Part shown: piece after piece, positions 1 through 8,761 of the stretch
Numbering within the stretch: the first letter of the stretch is position 1
How the letters are laid out: every line of letters begins with the position of its first letter
Assembly: GCA_022794255.1 (NCBI GenBank)
Contig: JAAWEL010000040.1
Coordinates: forward strand, 1-64,000
Source: Lachnospiraceae bacterium
GTDB taxonomy: Bacteria > Bacillota > Clostridia > Lachnospirales > Lachnospiraceae
Length of the DNA: 64,000 nt
Reading direction: 5' to 3'
Position numbers and translations under genes: made by a program
The notes under the pieces: generated by a model
Seen by the model: the letters and a program-made list of their open reading frames with translations, nothing else
Databases searched by the model: none
Told to the model about the DNA's origin: nothing

Positions 1-1
1 T

Positions 2-1375
2 GAGGCCAGGACTTTAGAATCCATCCGCAATCCCATGGGCATGGAGCCCCTTTCCAAGCTGGCGCACAAGGGCTCTAAGGTCACGATTATTTTTCCGGAC
101 AGGGTAAAGGGGGGCGAGCAGCCCACTTCTCACCGGAAGGTTTCCATCCGGCTGATTCTCCAGGAACTGTATGAGGCAGGAGTGGAGAAAAAGGACATTC
201 TGCTGATCTGCTCCAACGGCCTGCACCGGAAGAACACGGAGCAGGAGATCCGGGGGGTGTTGGGGAATGAATTGTTTAATGAGTTCTGGTACACCCATCA
301 GATCATTAACCATGACAGTGAGGATTACGACCATCTGGTTGATTTGGGAACCACCCGCAGGGGCGACCCGGTGCTGATGAACAAGTATGTCTATGACAGT
401 GATGTGGCGATTCTCATCGGCCATACCCAGGGGAATCCTTATGGGGGATATTCCGGTGGCTATAAGCACTGTGCCACAGGCATCACCCACTGGCGCTCCA
501 TTGCCTCCCACCATGTGCCGGAGGTGATGCACCGGAAGGATTTTACCCCGGTGAGCGGCACTTCCCTGATGCGTACCAAGTTTGATGAGATCGGGCAGCA
601 CATGGAAGAATGCATGGGGAAGAAATTCTTCTGCTGTGATGCGGTACTGGATACCAAATCCCGTCAGATCGAGATCAACAGCGGCTATGCCAAGGTGATG
701 CAGCCTCATTCCTGGATGGCGGCGGACAAGCGCACCTATGTGCCCTGGGCAGAGAAAAAGTATGATGTGATGATATTTGGTATGCCCCAGTTTTTCCACT
801 ACGGGGAGGGCATGGGAACCAATCCCATTATGCTGATGCAGGCCATCTCGGCTCAGGTGATCCGCCACAAGAGAATGATGAGTGATAAGTGTGTGATTAT
901 CTGTTCTTCCATCTGCAACGGGTATTTCCACGATGAACTGTGGCCCTATACCAGGGAAATGTATGAGATGTTCCAGAAGGATTATATGAATACTTTGCCG
1001 GATATGAACCGGTACGGGGAGTATTTTGCCACCAATGAGGAGTATATCCGCAAGTACCGTTACTGTAATGCATTCCATCCGTTCCATGGCTTTTCCATGA
1101 TCAGCTGCGGGCATATTGCGGAGATGAACACCTCTGCCATCTATGTGTGCGGCGCCCAGGAGCCTGGCTTTGCCCGCGGCATGGGGCTGAAAACACGGGC
1201 CACCATCGAGGAGGCCCTAGAGGATGCCAAGAAGAAATTTGTGGGGCCAAACCCCAATATCCTGGCGCTGCCCCAGACCTTTAAGCTGAGCGCTGTCCAT
1301 CTGATGATGAAGGATGAGGTGTACAACGGCAAGGGGGCAGAGGACTGCCACTGTGCGGCTCATATGCACGGGTAG
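2..1375 (+). CDS. LarA-like (DUF2088) racemase/epimerase family protein, 5' end cut by the window
   Basis: The frame is open from the first bases, so the start lies upstream of the window; the methionine at 35 is internal. The visible part has the order of blocks found in the nickel-pincer lactate racemase LarA: a nucleotide-like 'KVTIIFPDR' strand, 'CSNGLHRKNTEQE' matching the family 'GTHRxxTxxE' block, then a Gly-rich 'GYSGGYKH' stretch with a conserved lysine and histidines. LarA interconverts D- and L-lactate; relatives act on other 2-hydroxy acids. About 457 codons are visible, already longer than typical LarA (about 425), so this is a longer sub-type. A class II aldolase gene follows after 45 bases, probably in one transcript. 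Family is clear; substrate is unknown. Confidence 0.8.
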   Translation, partial: EARTLESIRNPMGMEPLSKLAHKGSKVTIIFPDRVKGGEQPTSHRKVSIRLILQELYEAGVEKKDILLICSNGLHRKNTEQEIRGVLGNELFNEFWYTHQIINHDSEDYDHLVDLGTTRRGDPVLMNKYVYDSDVAILIGHTQGNPYGGYSGGYKHCATGITHWRSIASHHVPEVMHRKDFTPVSGTSLMRTKFDEIGQHMEECMGKKFFCCDAVLDTKSRQIEINSGYAKVMQPHSWMAADKRTYVPWAEKKYDVMIFGMPQFFHYGEGMGTNPIMLMQAISAQVIRHKRMMSDKCVIICSSICNGYFHDELWPYTREMYEMFQKDYMNTLPDMNRYGEYFATNEEYIRKYRYCNAFHPFHGFSMISCGHIAEMNTSAIYVCGAQEPGFARGMGLKTRATIEEALEDAKKKFVGPNPNILALPQTFKLSAVHLMMKDEVYNGKGAEDCHCAAHMHG

Positions 1376-1420
1376 GAACAGGGAAAGCAGGAGCAGATAA
1401 GAGAAAGAGAGGGGAAAATT

Positions 1421-2569
1421 ATGCCATTAATTCCATTGCGGCCTTTGCTGGAGGCAACGGTAAAGTACGGCTTTGGCCAGGGGGCGTTTAATGTCAATGC
1501 GGTAGCCCAGGCCAAGGCAGCCATTGAGGTTCATGAGATGTTCCGCTCAGCGGCGATTTTGCAGGGAGCGGATTTGGCCAACGGGTTTATGGGTGGAAGG
1601 ACGGATTTTATGAACGCCACCTTAGAGGATAAAAAGGCAGGGGCCAAAAATATTGCCGATGCGGTGAAAAAGTACGGGGCAGATTCCAGGATTCCCATTG
1701 TGCTGCACTTAGACCACGGACGGGATTTTGATTCCTGTGTGGCGGCGATTGAGGGCGGGTATACCTCGGTGATGATTGACGGTTCTTCCCTGCCGTTTAA
1801 GGAGAACATGGAACTGACCAGGGAGGTGGTGAAATATGCCCACGCCCGGGGCGTCAGCGTGGAAGGGGAGTTAGGTGTGCTGGCCGGTGTGGAAGACCAC
1901 GTGTTCTCCGCTTCCTCCACCTACACCAATCCATTGGATGCGGTGGAATTTTTCAAAAAGACCGAGGTGGATGCCCTGGCCATTTCCTATGGCACCATGC
2001 ACGGAGCCTCCAAGGGCAAGGACGTAAAGCTGAGGAAGGAGATTGCCGTTGCCATCCGGGAGTGCATGAACCACCAGGGGATTTTCGGTGCGCTGGTGTC
2101 CCACGGCTCCTCCACAGTGCCCAAATATATTGTGGATGAGATCAATGGCCTGGGCGGGGAGCTTTCCGACACCTATGGCATTTCCATTGAGGAGTTGAAG
2201 GCGGCGATTCCCTGCGGAATCAGCAAGATCAACGTGGATACGGATATCCGCCTGGCTGTGACCCGGAATATGAAGGAATTGTTTGCCAGATACCCGGAGA
2301 AACAAAGCAGTGCCTCCATTGGCGGCATTTATGAACTTCTGGAGACAAAGAAGAACCAGTTTGACCCCCGGGCATTCCTGCCGCCTGTCATGGACACGGT
2401 GATGTACGGGAATATCCCGGATGAGGATGTGGCCGCTATTGTGGACTGTGTGGAGCGGGGCGTGAAGGAAGTGGTGGGAACCCTGATCGTCCAGTTTGGT
2501 TCCTTTGGCAAGGCGCCCCTTGTGGAGCAGGTCAGCTTAGACGAGATGGCAGAGCGGTATAAAAAGTAG
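1421..2569 (+). CDS. Class II (zinc) fructose-bisphosphate-type aldolase
   Basis: A metal-dependent aldolase expected to cleave a ketose phosphate into DHAP plus an aldehyde in the cytoplasm. Visible motifs are 'VLHLDHGRDFDS' (catalytic Asp and zinc His), 'ISYGTMHGAS' and 'LVSHGSS' (zinc and phosphate-site His), and 'KINVDTDIR' near the end of the barrel. At 382 residues it is longer than the roughly 285-residue tagatose/fructose type, mainly through a C-terminal extension. The start is set by a purine-rich site (GAGAGAGGGG) 6-15 bases upstream. It lies 45 bases after the LarA-like gene and before a strong terminator. One of three class II aldolases here, in different operons, so it is probably dedicated to a specific substrate rather than being the glycolytic enzyme. 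Confidence 0.88.
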   Translation: MPLIPLRPLLEATVKYGFGQGAFNVNAVAQAKAAIEVHEMFRSAAILQGADLANGFMGGRTDFMNATLEDKKAGAKNIADAVKKYGADSRIPIVLHLDHGRDFDSCVAAIEGGYTSVMIDGSSLPFKENMELTREVVKYAHARGVSVEGELGVLAGVEDHVFSASSTYTNPLDAVEFFKKTEVDALAISYGTMHGASKGKDVKLRKEIAVAIRECMNHQGIFGALVSHGSSTVPKYIVDEINGLGGELSDTYGISIEELKAAIPCGISKINVDTDIRLAVTRNMKELFARYPEKQSSASIGGIYELLETKKNQFDPRAFLPPVMDTVMYGNIPDEDVAAIVDCVERGVKEVVGTLIVQFGSFGKAPLVEQVSLDEMAERYKK

Positions 2570-2577
2570 GTGGGCAC

Positions 2578-2635
2578 AAAGGGGGACGGTAACAGGCTGG
2601 GATATGGTTTCCGGCGGGGGTTATCGTTCCCTTTT
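2578..2635 (+). terminator. Rho-independent terminator after the LarA-like/aldolase pair
   Basis: A 16-base arm (2578-2593, AAAGGGGGACGGTAAC) pairs with 2620-2635 (GTTATCGTTCCCTTTT), allowing a few G-U pairs, across a 26-base loop. It is followed by T-rich sequence through 2645. It begins nine bases after the aldolase stop, so the TSUP gene that follows is probably transcribed separately. Confidence 0.75.
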
Positions 2636-2718
2636 CTGTCTTTTTGCCGGAGCAGCAGGTTGGTTAGAATACAGGCAGCAGAGCAGATATCTGATGCAGG
2701 TTAGGAGGAATGGATTTT

Positions 2719-3513
2719 ATGTCTTGGTATTTGTATGTAATATTTTTAGCAGTCAGTTTTGGGGCCTCAGTGGTGGGGGCTGTCTGTGGAATCGGGGGCG
2801 GGGTGCTTATTAAGCCTCTTCTGGATGCTTTTGGGGTGCTCAGTGTGGCTTCCATCAGCTTTCTCTCCGGCTGCACCGTGCTTTCCATGTCCTGCTATTC
2901 GGTGGTGAAGGCCAGGATGAGCAGGGAGTCTTTGGTGGAGATGCGAACCGGAACCAGCCTTGCCGTGGGCGCTGCGGCAGGCGGTGTGGCTGGGAAGATG
3001 ATGTTCCAGTATATTTTGGAACTGTCTGCCGACCGGAACCGGGTGGGGGCGGTTCAGGCGGCGTGTCTGCTGGTGATCACCTTTGGGACATTATTGTATA
3101 TGATAAAAAAAGATAAAATTCCCACCCGTCATGTGACAGCGATCTGGGCCTGTGTTATGATTGGACTGGCGCTGGGAATCTGTTCTTCCTTTCTGGGAAT
3201 CGGCGGCGGCCCCATCAATTTGGTGGTTCTGTTTTACTTTTTTTCCATGGATACCAAGACGGCGGCGCAAAATTCTCTCTATATCATACTGTTTTCCCAG
3301 ATCACCAGCCTGATCAATACCCTGGTGACGAACACTGTGCCGGAGTTTGAGATCGGACTTTTTGTGCTGATGGTGGGCGGCGGTATTCTGGGAGGAGTGG
3401 CAGGGCGTTTCGTGAACCGGAAGCTGGATGCCGGTATGGTAAACCGTCTGTTCATTGGCCTGATGGTGGTGATTATGGGGATTTGTGTGTATAATATCAT
3501 ACAGTTTTTGTGA
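2719..3513 (+). CDS. TSUP (TauE/SafE) family membrane permease
   Basis: A hydrophobic protein of about eight membrane segments built as two similar halves. Each half carries the glycine-rich family signature ('CGIGGGVLIKPLL' near the N-terminus and 'LGIGGGPINLVVLF' in the second half). Members export or import small anions such as sulfite, sulfoacetate or organic acids; the substrate here cannot be read. The site AGGAGG at 2703-2708 leaves only one base before the ATG at 2710 but ten before the ATG at 2719, so I chose 2719 (264 residues). It stands alone between a terminator and a gene-poor gap. Confidence 0.8.
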   Translation: MSWYLYVIFLAVSFGASVVGAVCGIGGGVLIKPLLDAFGVLSVASISFLSGCTVLSMSCYSVVKARMSRESLVEMRTGTSLAVGAAAGGVAGKMMFQYILELSADRNRVGAVQAACLLVITFGTLLYMIKKDKIPTRHVTAIWACVMIGLALGICSSFLGIGGGPINLVVLFYFFSMDTKTAAQNSLYIILFSQITSLINTLVTNTVPEFEIGLFVLMVGGGILGGVAGRFVNRKLDAGMVNRLFIGLMVVIMGICVYNIIQFL

Positions 3514-3795
3514 AAAATCGGATGGGATGTTCCTTCCCTGCGCCTGTCTGCTTTCTTTGTCAAACCGCAGATTTCCTAAATGCGACAGGCATGGCAGGTT
3601 TTGTAATATGGGGGATTCTTTTGCCAGCTGCCCAGACGTTAGAATTTGCGTTTCAAGGCTTTAACGGATGGATTTTACTGGGAATCCTGGCTGTTATCTC
3701 TGGAATGGGCTTTATATCAAATCAAACAAAAGGATTCCTATGTTTGCCTGATGTGGAGATATGAAAGGTAAAAATGGATAGTAAAGAGGACGGGA
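3514..3795. other. Gap of 282 bases with only a doubtful small hydrophobic ORF
   Basis: A reading frame opening at a GTG (3510) or an ATG (3591) runs to 3764 and would give a short peptide with one or two hydrophobic stretches. No convincing ribosome-binding site precedes either start and I recognise no family. It could be a small membrane protein or a remnant. No hairpin terminator stands out. Confidence 0.2.
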
Positions 3796-4920
3796 ATGGA
3801 TAAAAAAACGAAACAAAATTTATTGGTAACGGTGACCGGAGTCAGCTTGTTTGTGGTACTGATAAGACTGCCTGCTGTTTTAGGATTGGCGGGAAAAATT
3901 ATAGAATTGATGCTTCCGGTCATTGCAGGTGGTATCCTGGCGCTGTTTATCAGTGTTCCGGCAAACGGGGTAAAAAAACAGTTGAAGAAGCTTTGGAAAA
4001 GGGCGAAAAAACAACCAACAGACCAGCAGCTTCAGAATGTGAGCCTTATCTTTACCATAAGCGGCATCCTGCTTGTGTTTCTTTTGGTTCTGCTTTTGCT
4101 TGTTCCGGAAATCAGCCGCTCGTTACAGAGTTTAACGATTCAGGTGAAAGCCAGTATTCCGGGCTGGCTGGAATATTTAAAAGATTACGGGCCAGACAGC
4201 CAATGGGTGGAAGCGTTGCTGGCGGGTATTGATGTGGAGAAGGTGATGGAGAATGTTTCCAATGGGGCAGATTTGATTTTTGGAAATCTTGTGGGTGCAC
4301 TTTCCTTTACAGTCAATATGATCGTGACGGGTGTTTTTGCCGTAATTATCTGCATCTACATGCTGCTGGAAAGAGAGCGGCTGGGCAGACATGCCCGGAA
4401 GCTGGCTCATGCCTATCTGAAATCCGAATGGGAGAACAGGGTTCTTCATTTCTGCACAGTATTTCATCAGGCATTTACCAGTTTTTTGTCCAGCCAGTGC
4501 TGGGAAGCTGTGATTCTCGGGGCATTCATGTTTTTGGCTTTTGTCCTGTTTCGTCTGCCATATGGAAGCCTGGTGGGGCTTTTGACCGCAGTGTGCGCGA
4601 TCATTCCTTATGTGGGTGCGCTGATCTCCTGTGCTGTCAGTGTGTTTCTCACCCTGTTGATTGCTCCCTCTGCCGTGTTCCGGTGCCTGGTCGTTTATCT
4701 GGTCGTACAGTTTATAGAGAATCAGTTTATCTATCCCCGGGTGGTGGGCGGTTCTGTGGGACTTCCCCCTCTTTACACCCTGGTGGCCGCCATGGTCGGA
4801 GGAAAGCTTTTTGGCATCATGGGAATCATTTTTTTCATCCCTCTGACAGCTGTTGTGATTGAGCTTGTGAAAGAGGACGCGGCTCATCGGGTGGGAGAGA
4901 AGAAGAGGGATAAAGCGTAA
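3796..4920 (+). CDS. AI-2E family transporter-like membrane protein
   Basis: A 374-residue protein with about eight membrane helices in the AI-2E (UPF0118/PF01594) arrangement: two N-terminal helices, a basic cytoplasmic loop (residues about 55-75), a large amphipathic region, then a helical C-terminal bundle. The family hallmark 'ENQFIYPRVVGGSVGLPP' precedes the last helices. Members include autoinducer-2 exporters and Na+/H+ antiporter-like proteins; the name does not fix a substrate. A purine-rich AAAGAGGACGGG precedes the ATG. The last 86 bases overlap the convergent MerR gene on the other strand. Confidence 0.82.
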   Translation: MDKKTKQNLLVTVTGVSLFVVLIRLPAVLGLAGKIIELMLPVIAGGILALFISVPANGVKKQLKKLWKRAKKQPTDQQLQNVSLIFTISGILLVFLLVLLLLVPEISRSLQSLTIQVKASIPGWLEYLKDYGPDSQWVEALLAGIDVEKVMENVSNGADLIFGNLVGALSFTVNMIVTGVFAVIICIYMLLERERLGRHARKLAHAYLKSEWENRVLHFCTVFHQAFTSFLSSQCWEAVILGAFMFLAFVLFRLPYGSLVGLLTAVCAIIPYVGALISCAVSVFLTLLIAPSAVFRCLVVYLVVQFIENQFIYPRVVGGSVGLPPLYTLVAAMVGGKLFGIMGIIFFIPLTAVVIELVKEDAAHRVGEKKRDKA

Positions 4921-5365
4921 AATCCGATTTTTCATGGGAACGGTCATACAGGATCTGGATATCCTTTGGCAGCTGGTTGGGCAGCATTTCATTGATATGG
5001 TCCTCACTTCCGTCCTGAATGGCCTGCTCATAGTACCAGCATTTAAAACGAATCATATCTAGTGTTTTTTCCAGCCGTTGGATTTCATTTTCCACGGCTT
5101 TTTTTTGTTTCTGAAAAAGTTCCAGCCTCTGCCCGTAAGTTTCGCTGCCCTGGGCGCACCATTCCATAAACTGTTTGATGTGCTTGATCTCCAGGCCGGA
5201 TTTTTTCAGGCATTCGATTACCCGCAGGGTCTCGATTTCCCGGTCCGTGAATTTGCGGATGCCAGAACTGCGCTGCATATGGGGGAAAAGCCCCTCCTTA
5301 TCGTAGTAACGGAGAGTGGAAACCGGAAGGTGAAACATTTCTGATATCTGCCCGATGGTGTACAT
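4835..5365 (-). CDS. MerR-family transcriptional regulator
   Basis: Residues 1-70 form a complete MerR winged helix-turn-helix ('YTIGQISEMFHLPVSTLRYY', then 'RKFTDREIETLRVI'). A long amphipathic dimerisation helix covers about 75-120, and a polar tail rich in Pro, Ser and Gln ends the 176-residue protein. No conserved cysteine pair for metal binding is obvious, so the signal may be organic or oxidative. It is divergent from the DUF362 gene, whose promoter (5414-5444) has the 19-base spacing typical of MerR-activated promoters. Its 3' end overlaps the AI-2E-like gene tail-to-tail. Confidence 0.88.
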   Translation of the reverse strand: MYTIGQISEMFHLPVSTLRYYDKEGLFPHMQRSSGIRKFTDREIETLRVIECLKKSGLEIKHIKQFMEWCAQGSETYGQRLELFQKQKKAVENEIQRLEKTLDMIRFKCWYYEQAIQDGSEDHINEMLPNQLPKDIQILYDRSHEKSDFTLYPSSSLPPDEPRPLSQAQSQQLSEG

Positions 5366-5413
5366 AAAAACTCCCTTCTCAACAATGTAGGGAAAATTTT
5401 ATAAAAATCTATA

Positions 5414-5444
5414 TTGACTTAAAGTCAGGTTTAGATGTTAAAAT
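5414..5444 (+). promoter_or_regulatory. MerR-type promoter with 19-bp spacer and dyad, facing the DUF362 gene
   Basis: A -35 TTGACT (5414-5419) and -10 TAAAAT (5439-5444) are separated by 19 bases, too long for normal sigma-70 promoters but typical of MerR-family targets. The spacer start holds the perfect dyad GACTTAAAGTC (5416-5426), and CTTAAAGTC..GGTTTAG resembles the elongated dyads bound by such regulators. It lies between the divergent MerR and DUF362 genes. Confidence 0.65.
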
Positions 5445-5621
5445 AGCATATACCGGCAAAAATGTCAAGTGGGAGAGGAGGCGGCTGTGGCCACTGTGAC
5501 AGGCGCTGTCCCATCTGGGTAAAGCAATCGGAGAGGATGGGGCAGACAGCGGAATATTTTGGGAAATAACAGAAGTTCTGCATGGGATATAAGGAGTAAA
5601 AATGTAAAGGAGGAATTTGTC

Positions 5622-6623
5622 ATGTCGGAGAAAAAGGTAGTTCCAGGAACGGGCGGAGACCATTATGTACCTTATGGGGAACGTACCGGCGGAGAGTCGG
5701 TGGTGTTTTTTACCAGGGATCTGTCGGCAGAGGGGCTGGTGAGGATCTATGGGCGTATCCAGGAGGCATTGGGCGGCAGGGTGGCCATAAAACTCCACAC
5801 CGGGGAGAAAAACGGCCCCAACATCATCCCCCGGGACTGGGTAAAGACATTGATGGAGGAAAAGCTGGCCAACGGGGTGATGATTGAGACCAACTCCTAC
5901 TATGAGGGAGACCGGGATTCCACCAAGAAGCACCGGGAAACCTTACAGGTCAACGGCTGGACTTTTGCCCCGGTGGATATTATGGATGAGAACGGCGCAG
6001 TCACCTTCCCGGTGAAGGGCGGCAAATGGTTTACTGAGATGTCCATGGGAAAAACCCTGCCGGAGTATGATTCCCTTTTGGCCCTCACTCATTTTAAAGG
6101 GCACACGAAGGGAGGCTTTGGAGGCTCCAATAAGAATATCGGCATCGGCTGTGCAGACGGGAAGGTGGGCAAGGCCATGATTCACACCACCCCGGGGCAG
6201 AGTGATCCGTGGGATATCAGCAACGAGGAGTTTATGGAACGGATGACGGAATCCACCAAGGCGGTGACAGACCATTTTGGCAAAAGGATTGCCTATATCA
6301 ATGTGATGCGGAATATGTCAGTTTCCTGTGACTGTGAGGGCATTTATGCAGAGCCGGTGGTGACCCCCAATGTGGGAATCTGTGCTTCTTTGGATATCCT
6401 GGCCGTTGACCAGGCATGTGTGGATATCATCTATGCCATGAAGGAGGAAGAGCGCCATGCTTTCGTGGAGCGGATGGAGAGCCGCCACGGCCTGCGCCAG
6501 CTTTCCTACATGAAGGAACTGGGCATGGGGAATGACCGCTATACCCTGGTAGATATTGACCAGGATGGCCGGGAGGTGGCCCTGGCTGAGGTTGTGAAGG
6601 ATCTGGCGCCGTTTGCCGGCTGA
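5622..6623 (+). CDS. DUF362 domain-containing protein
   Basis: A 333-residue soluble protein of the DUF362 family, whose members often carry or sit next to iron-sulfur modules; the biochemical role is not established. The family block 'GFGGSNKNIGIGCADGK' is clear, and 'SCDCEGIYAEP' gives a close cysteine pair, but no ferredoxin domain is attached. I chose the ATG at 5622 because AAAGGAGG lies ten bases upstream; an in-frame ATG at 5559 has no such site. The MerR-type promoter about 180 bases upstream suggests inducible expression. The gene is monocistronic, ending in a GC-rich hairpin. Confidence 0.75.
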   Translation: MSEKKVVPGTGGDHYVPYGERTGGESVVFFTRDLSAEGLVRIYGRIQEALGGRVAIKLHTGEKNGPNIIPRDWVKTLMEEKLANGVMIETNSYYEGDRDSTKKHRETLQVNGWTFAPVDIMDENGAVTFPVKGGKWFTEMSMGKTLPEYDSLLALTHFKGHTKGGFGGSNKNIGIGCADGKVGKAMIHTTPGQSDPWDISNEEFMERMTESTKAVTDHFGKRIAYINVMRNMSVSCDCEGIYAEPVVTPNVGICASLDILAVDQACVDIIYAMKEEERHAFVERMESRHGLRQLSYMKELGMGNDRYTLVDIDQDGREVALAEVVKDLAPFAG

Positions 6624-6626
6624 GGT

Positions 6627-6695
6627 GGCCTGGGGGCACCTCCCCCAGGCCGTCCCGGGATGAGGCCGGAAGGGAAAGCCGGATGGCCTTTTTCC
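6627..6695 (+). terminator. GC-rich hairpin terminator after DUF362
   Basis: A perfect 10-bp stem (GGCCTGGGGG at 6627-6636 and CCCCCAGGCC at 6642-6651, loop CACCT) starts 3 bases after the stop codon. A second, weaker GGCC-based hairpin follows and ends in GGCCTTTTTCC near 6687-6695. The T-run belongs to the second element. Confidence 0.55.
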
Positions 6696-6964
6696 GGATG
6701 TTTTTTGGAGAACAATCCCCGATGATAGTTCAAAAGATAAGCCTGTTTTCCAGGCAACACAGCCCGAAAGTTTCAGCGCAGCATCAGATGCCTGCGCTTT
6801 TTTTGCGTTACATAAAGGAGATGATATTTTATTTGCTGCGGGATTTGGCCTGCTTTTGTTTCAGGCCCGGGAAGCAACAGAATGGGGGCAGCAGGATCCG
6901 CCCTAATATATTTAAGAAAAATAAAAAATATAAAGAAAATATAAATAAAAAATAAACAAAAAGA

Positions 6965-6993
6965 TTGACATTGTAAAATATGACTGATATAAT
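6965..6993 (+). promoter_or_regulatory. Full-consensus sigma-70/SigA promoter ahead of the PTS gene
   Basis: TTGACA (6965-6970) and TATAAT (6988-6993) are both perfect matches with the optimal 17-base spacing. The predicted start near 7000 leaves a leader of about 180 bases before the PTS start at 7181. The leader contains a short hairpin, GCAGAT/ATCTGC around 7099-7118, shortly before the T-run at 7132-7136. It could be an attenuator, but I could not match it to a known antiterminator site. Confidence 0.8.
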
Positions 6994-7180
6994 AGCCTAA
7001 AACGGAATTGAAATAGTTAAGTTGTACAATGGCAAGAACCCCTGTTAAGAGAAGGTAAAAATTAAATGGGGGACAGAGGTATCCCGGCAGAACAGGCGGC
7101 AGATGAATGAAGATCTGCTTTTGCAGGCGGATTTTTATAATAAACCACCAAATTTTTTATTTATGGAGAGGAGGATATTT

Positions 7181-8647
7181 ATGAAGTATCTTCAGAAACT
7201 TGGGAAAGCGTTAATGCTTCCTGTGGCGTGTCTCCCCATTTGCGGTATTTTGATGGGATTTGGTTACTTATTCTGCCCGGCATCCATGCAGGGCGGCGAT
7301 ATTACCGGTTTTCTGCCGAAGCTCGGGCTGTTTTTGGTGAAGGCAGGGGGGGCGCTAATTGACAATATGGCATTGCTGTTTGTAATCGGCGTTGGTGTCG
7401 GGATGTCTGAGGACAATGACGGAACCGGCGGTTTGGCGGCTCTGACTTCCTGGCTGATGATAACGACCCTGTTGTCCACAGGCTTTGTGACCACCCTGAT
7501 TCCCTCAATCGCAGAGAATCCGGATAAGGTTTTGGCGTTTGATAAGATTGCCAATCCTTTTATCGGAATCCTGTCCGGAGTCATCGGTTCCACGTGTTAT
7601 AACCGCTTTAAAAAGACAAAGCTGCCCAACTGGCTGTCATTTTTCAGCGGCAAGCGGTGTGTGGCAATCGTGGCAGGCGTGGTTTCCATCCTGGCCTCTG
7701 TGGGATTGCTGTTCGTATGGCCGATCGTGTTTGGCATACTGATTTCTGTGGGTAAAGCGATTATCGGAATCGATGCAGTCGGAGCCGGTATCTATGCGTT
7801 CTTGAACCGTTTGCTGATTCCTACCGGCCTGCATCATGCCCTGAACAATGTTTTCTGGTTCGATACCATCGGGCTGGGAGATCTGAGCCATTTCTGGGCC
7901 GGCGAGACCTCGGCAGACGTAGAATGGTCTCTGGGAATGTACATGTCAGGTTTCTTCCCCTGTATGATGTTTGGTATCCCCGGAGCCGCTCTGGCCATGG
8001 TGCATTGTGCCAAGCCTGAGAAGCGGGATGTGGCAGTCGGCCTGGTGGCTTCCGCTGCGATCTGTGCATTTATCTGCGGCGTCACAGAACCTTTTGAATT
8101 TGGATTTATGTTCCTGGCTCCGGCTCTGTATGTGGTCTATGCATTGCTGTATGGTATTTTCACCACAATTACCGTGCTGCTCGGCTTCCGTGCCGGATTC
8201 GCCTTCTCTGCCGGCGGTACAGACCTGCTGTTTTCTGCAACCCTTCCGGCAGCACAGAATACCTGGCTGATTTTGCCCCTGGGCGCGGCGGCCTTTGCCG
8301 TATTCTACCTGGTGTTCCGTTTTGCGATTACGGCCTGGAATCTGAAAACCCCGGGACGTGAGGATGATGACGAGGACGAGATGAAAGTGGTGCTGGCTAA
8401 CGATAACTTCACCCAGATTGCAGAGATCATCCTGGAAGGCGTGGGCGGCAAGGAGAACCTGACTTCCATTGACAACTGTATCACACGCCTTCGCCTGGAG
8501 GTTGTGGACTACACCAAGGTGGATGAAAAGAAGATCAAGTCAGCCGGAGTGGCTGGTGTAATCCGCCCCGGAAAGACCAGCGTGCAGGTGGTGATCGGCA
8601 CCCAGGTGCAGTTTGTGGCAGATGAGTTTAAGAAGCTTTGTAAGTAA
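7181..8647 (+). CDS. nagE: PTS EIICB transporter, glucose/N-acetylglucosamine family (NagE-like)
   Basis: The membrane EIIC domain (about residues 1-370, roughly ten helices) carries the sugar-site segment 'GLHHALNNVFWFDTIG', closest to N-acetylglucosamine-type permeases. After an acidic linker ('DDDEDE'), the EIIB domain (about 408-488) carries the phosphocysteine motif 'DNCITRLRLEV'. It would import and phosphorylate an amino sugar or glucose. There is no EIIA domain, so it must borrow one, perhaps from the EIIBCA at 11363. I chose the ATG at 7181 because GAGAGGAGG lies seven bases upstream; earlier in-frame methionines lack a site. NagB, the next step for GlcNAc, is encoded at 51386. Sugar specificity is inferred from the motif only. 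Confidence 0.82.
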   Translation: MKYLQKLGKALMLPVACLPICGILMGFGYLFCPASMQGGDITGFLPKLGLFLVKAGGALIDNMALLFVIGVGVGMSEDNDGTGGLAALTSWLMITTLLSTGFVTTLIPSIAENPDKVLAFDKIANPFIGILSGVIGSTCYNRFKKTKLPNWLSFFSGKRCVAIVAGVVSILASVGLLFVWPIVFGILISVGKAIIGIDAVGAGIYAFLNRLLIPTGLHHALNNVFWFDTIGLGDLSHFWAGETSADVEWSLGMYMSGFFPCMMFGIPGAALAMVHCAKPEKRDVAVGLVASAAICAFICGVTEPFEFGFMFLAPALYVVYALLYGIFTTITVLLGFRAGFAFSAGGTDLLFSATLPAAQNTWLILPLGAAAFAVFYLVFRFAITAWNLKTPGREDDDEDEMKVVLANDNFTQIAEIILEGVGGKENLTSIDNCITRLRLEVVDYTKVDEKKIKSAGVAGVIRPGKTSVQVVIGTQVQFVADEFKKLCK

Positions 8648-8697
8648 TAACAGATAAAGGAAAACAATAAAAAGTACATTTGAATAGGGAATGGTAG

Positions 8698-8761
8698 AAA
8701 AACACCTTTCTTTGTGCAGAAACGGATCTTTGGTTAGCTGCATGGGGAGGGGTGTTTTTTT
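8698..8761 (+). terminator. Rho-independent terminator after the NagE-like gene
   Basis: AAAAACACC (8698-8706) pairs with GGTGTTTTT (8751-8759). The stem can be extended inward by G-U pairs (CTTTC... with ..GGGGAGG). A T-run closes it. The loop is long, about 30 bases. Confidence 0.6.

Noticed and set aside
14-1114. Long minus-strand ORF opposite the LarA-like gene
   Set aside because: It is the complement of a clear coding frame, with no domain of its own and composition typical of antisense frames in codon-biased genes.
3510-3764. Short hydrophobic ORF after the TSUP gene
   Set aside because: GTG or late ATG start without a ribosome-binding site and no family resemblance; kept only as a note on the gap.
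4177-5031. Long minus-strand ORF opposite the AI-2E-like gene
   Set aside because: His/Gln-rich translation without motifs; the plus-strand frame has a membrane-protein pattern and a family signature.
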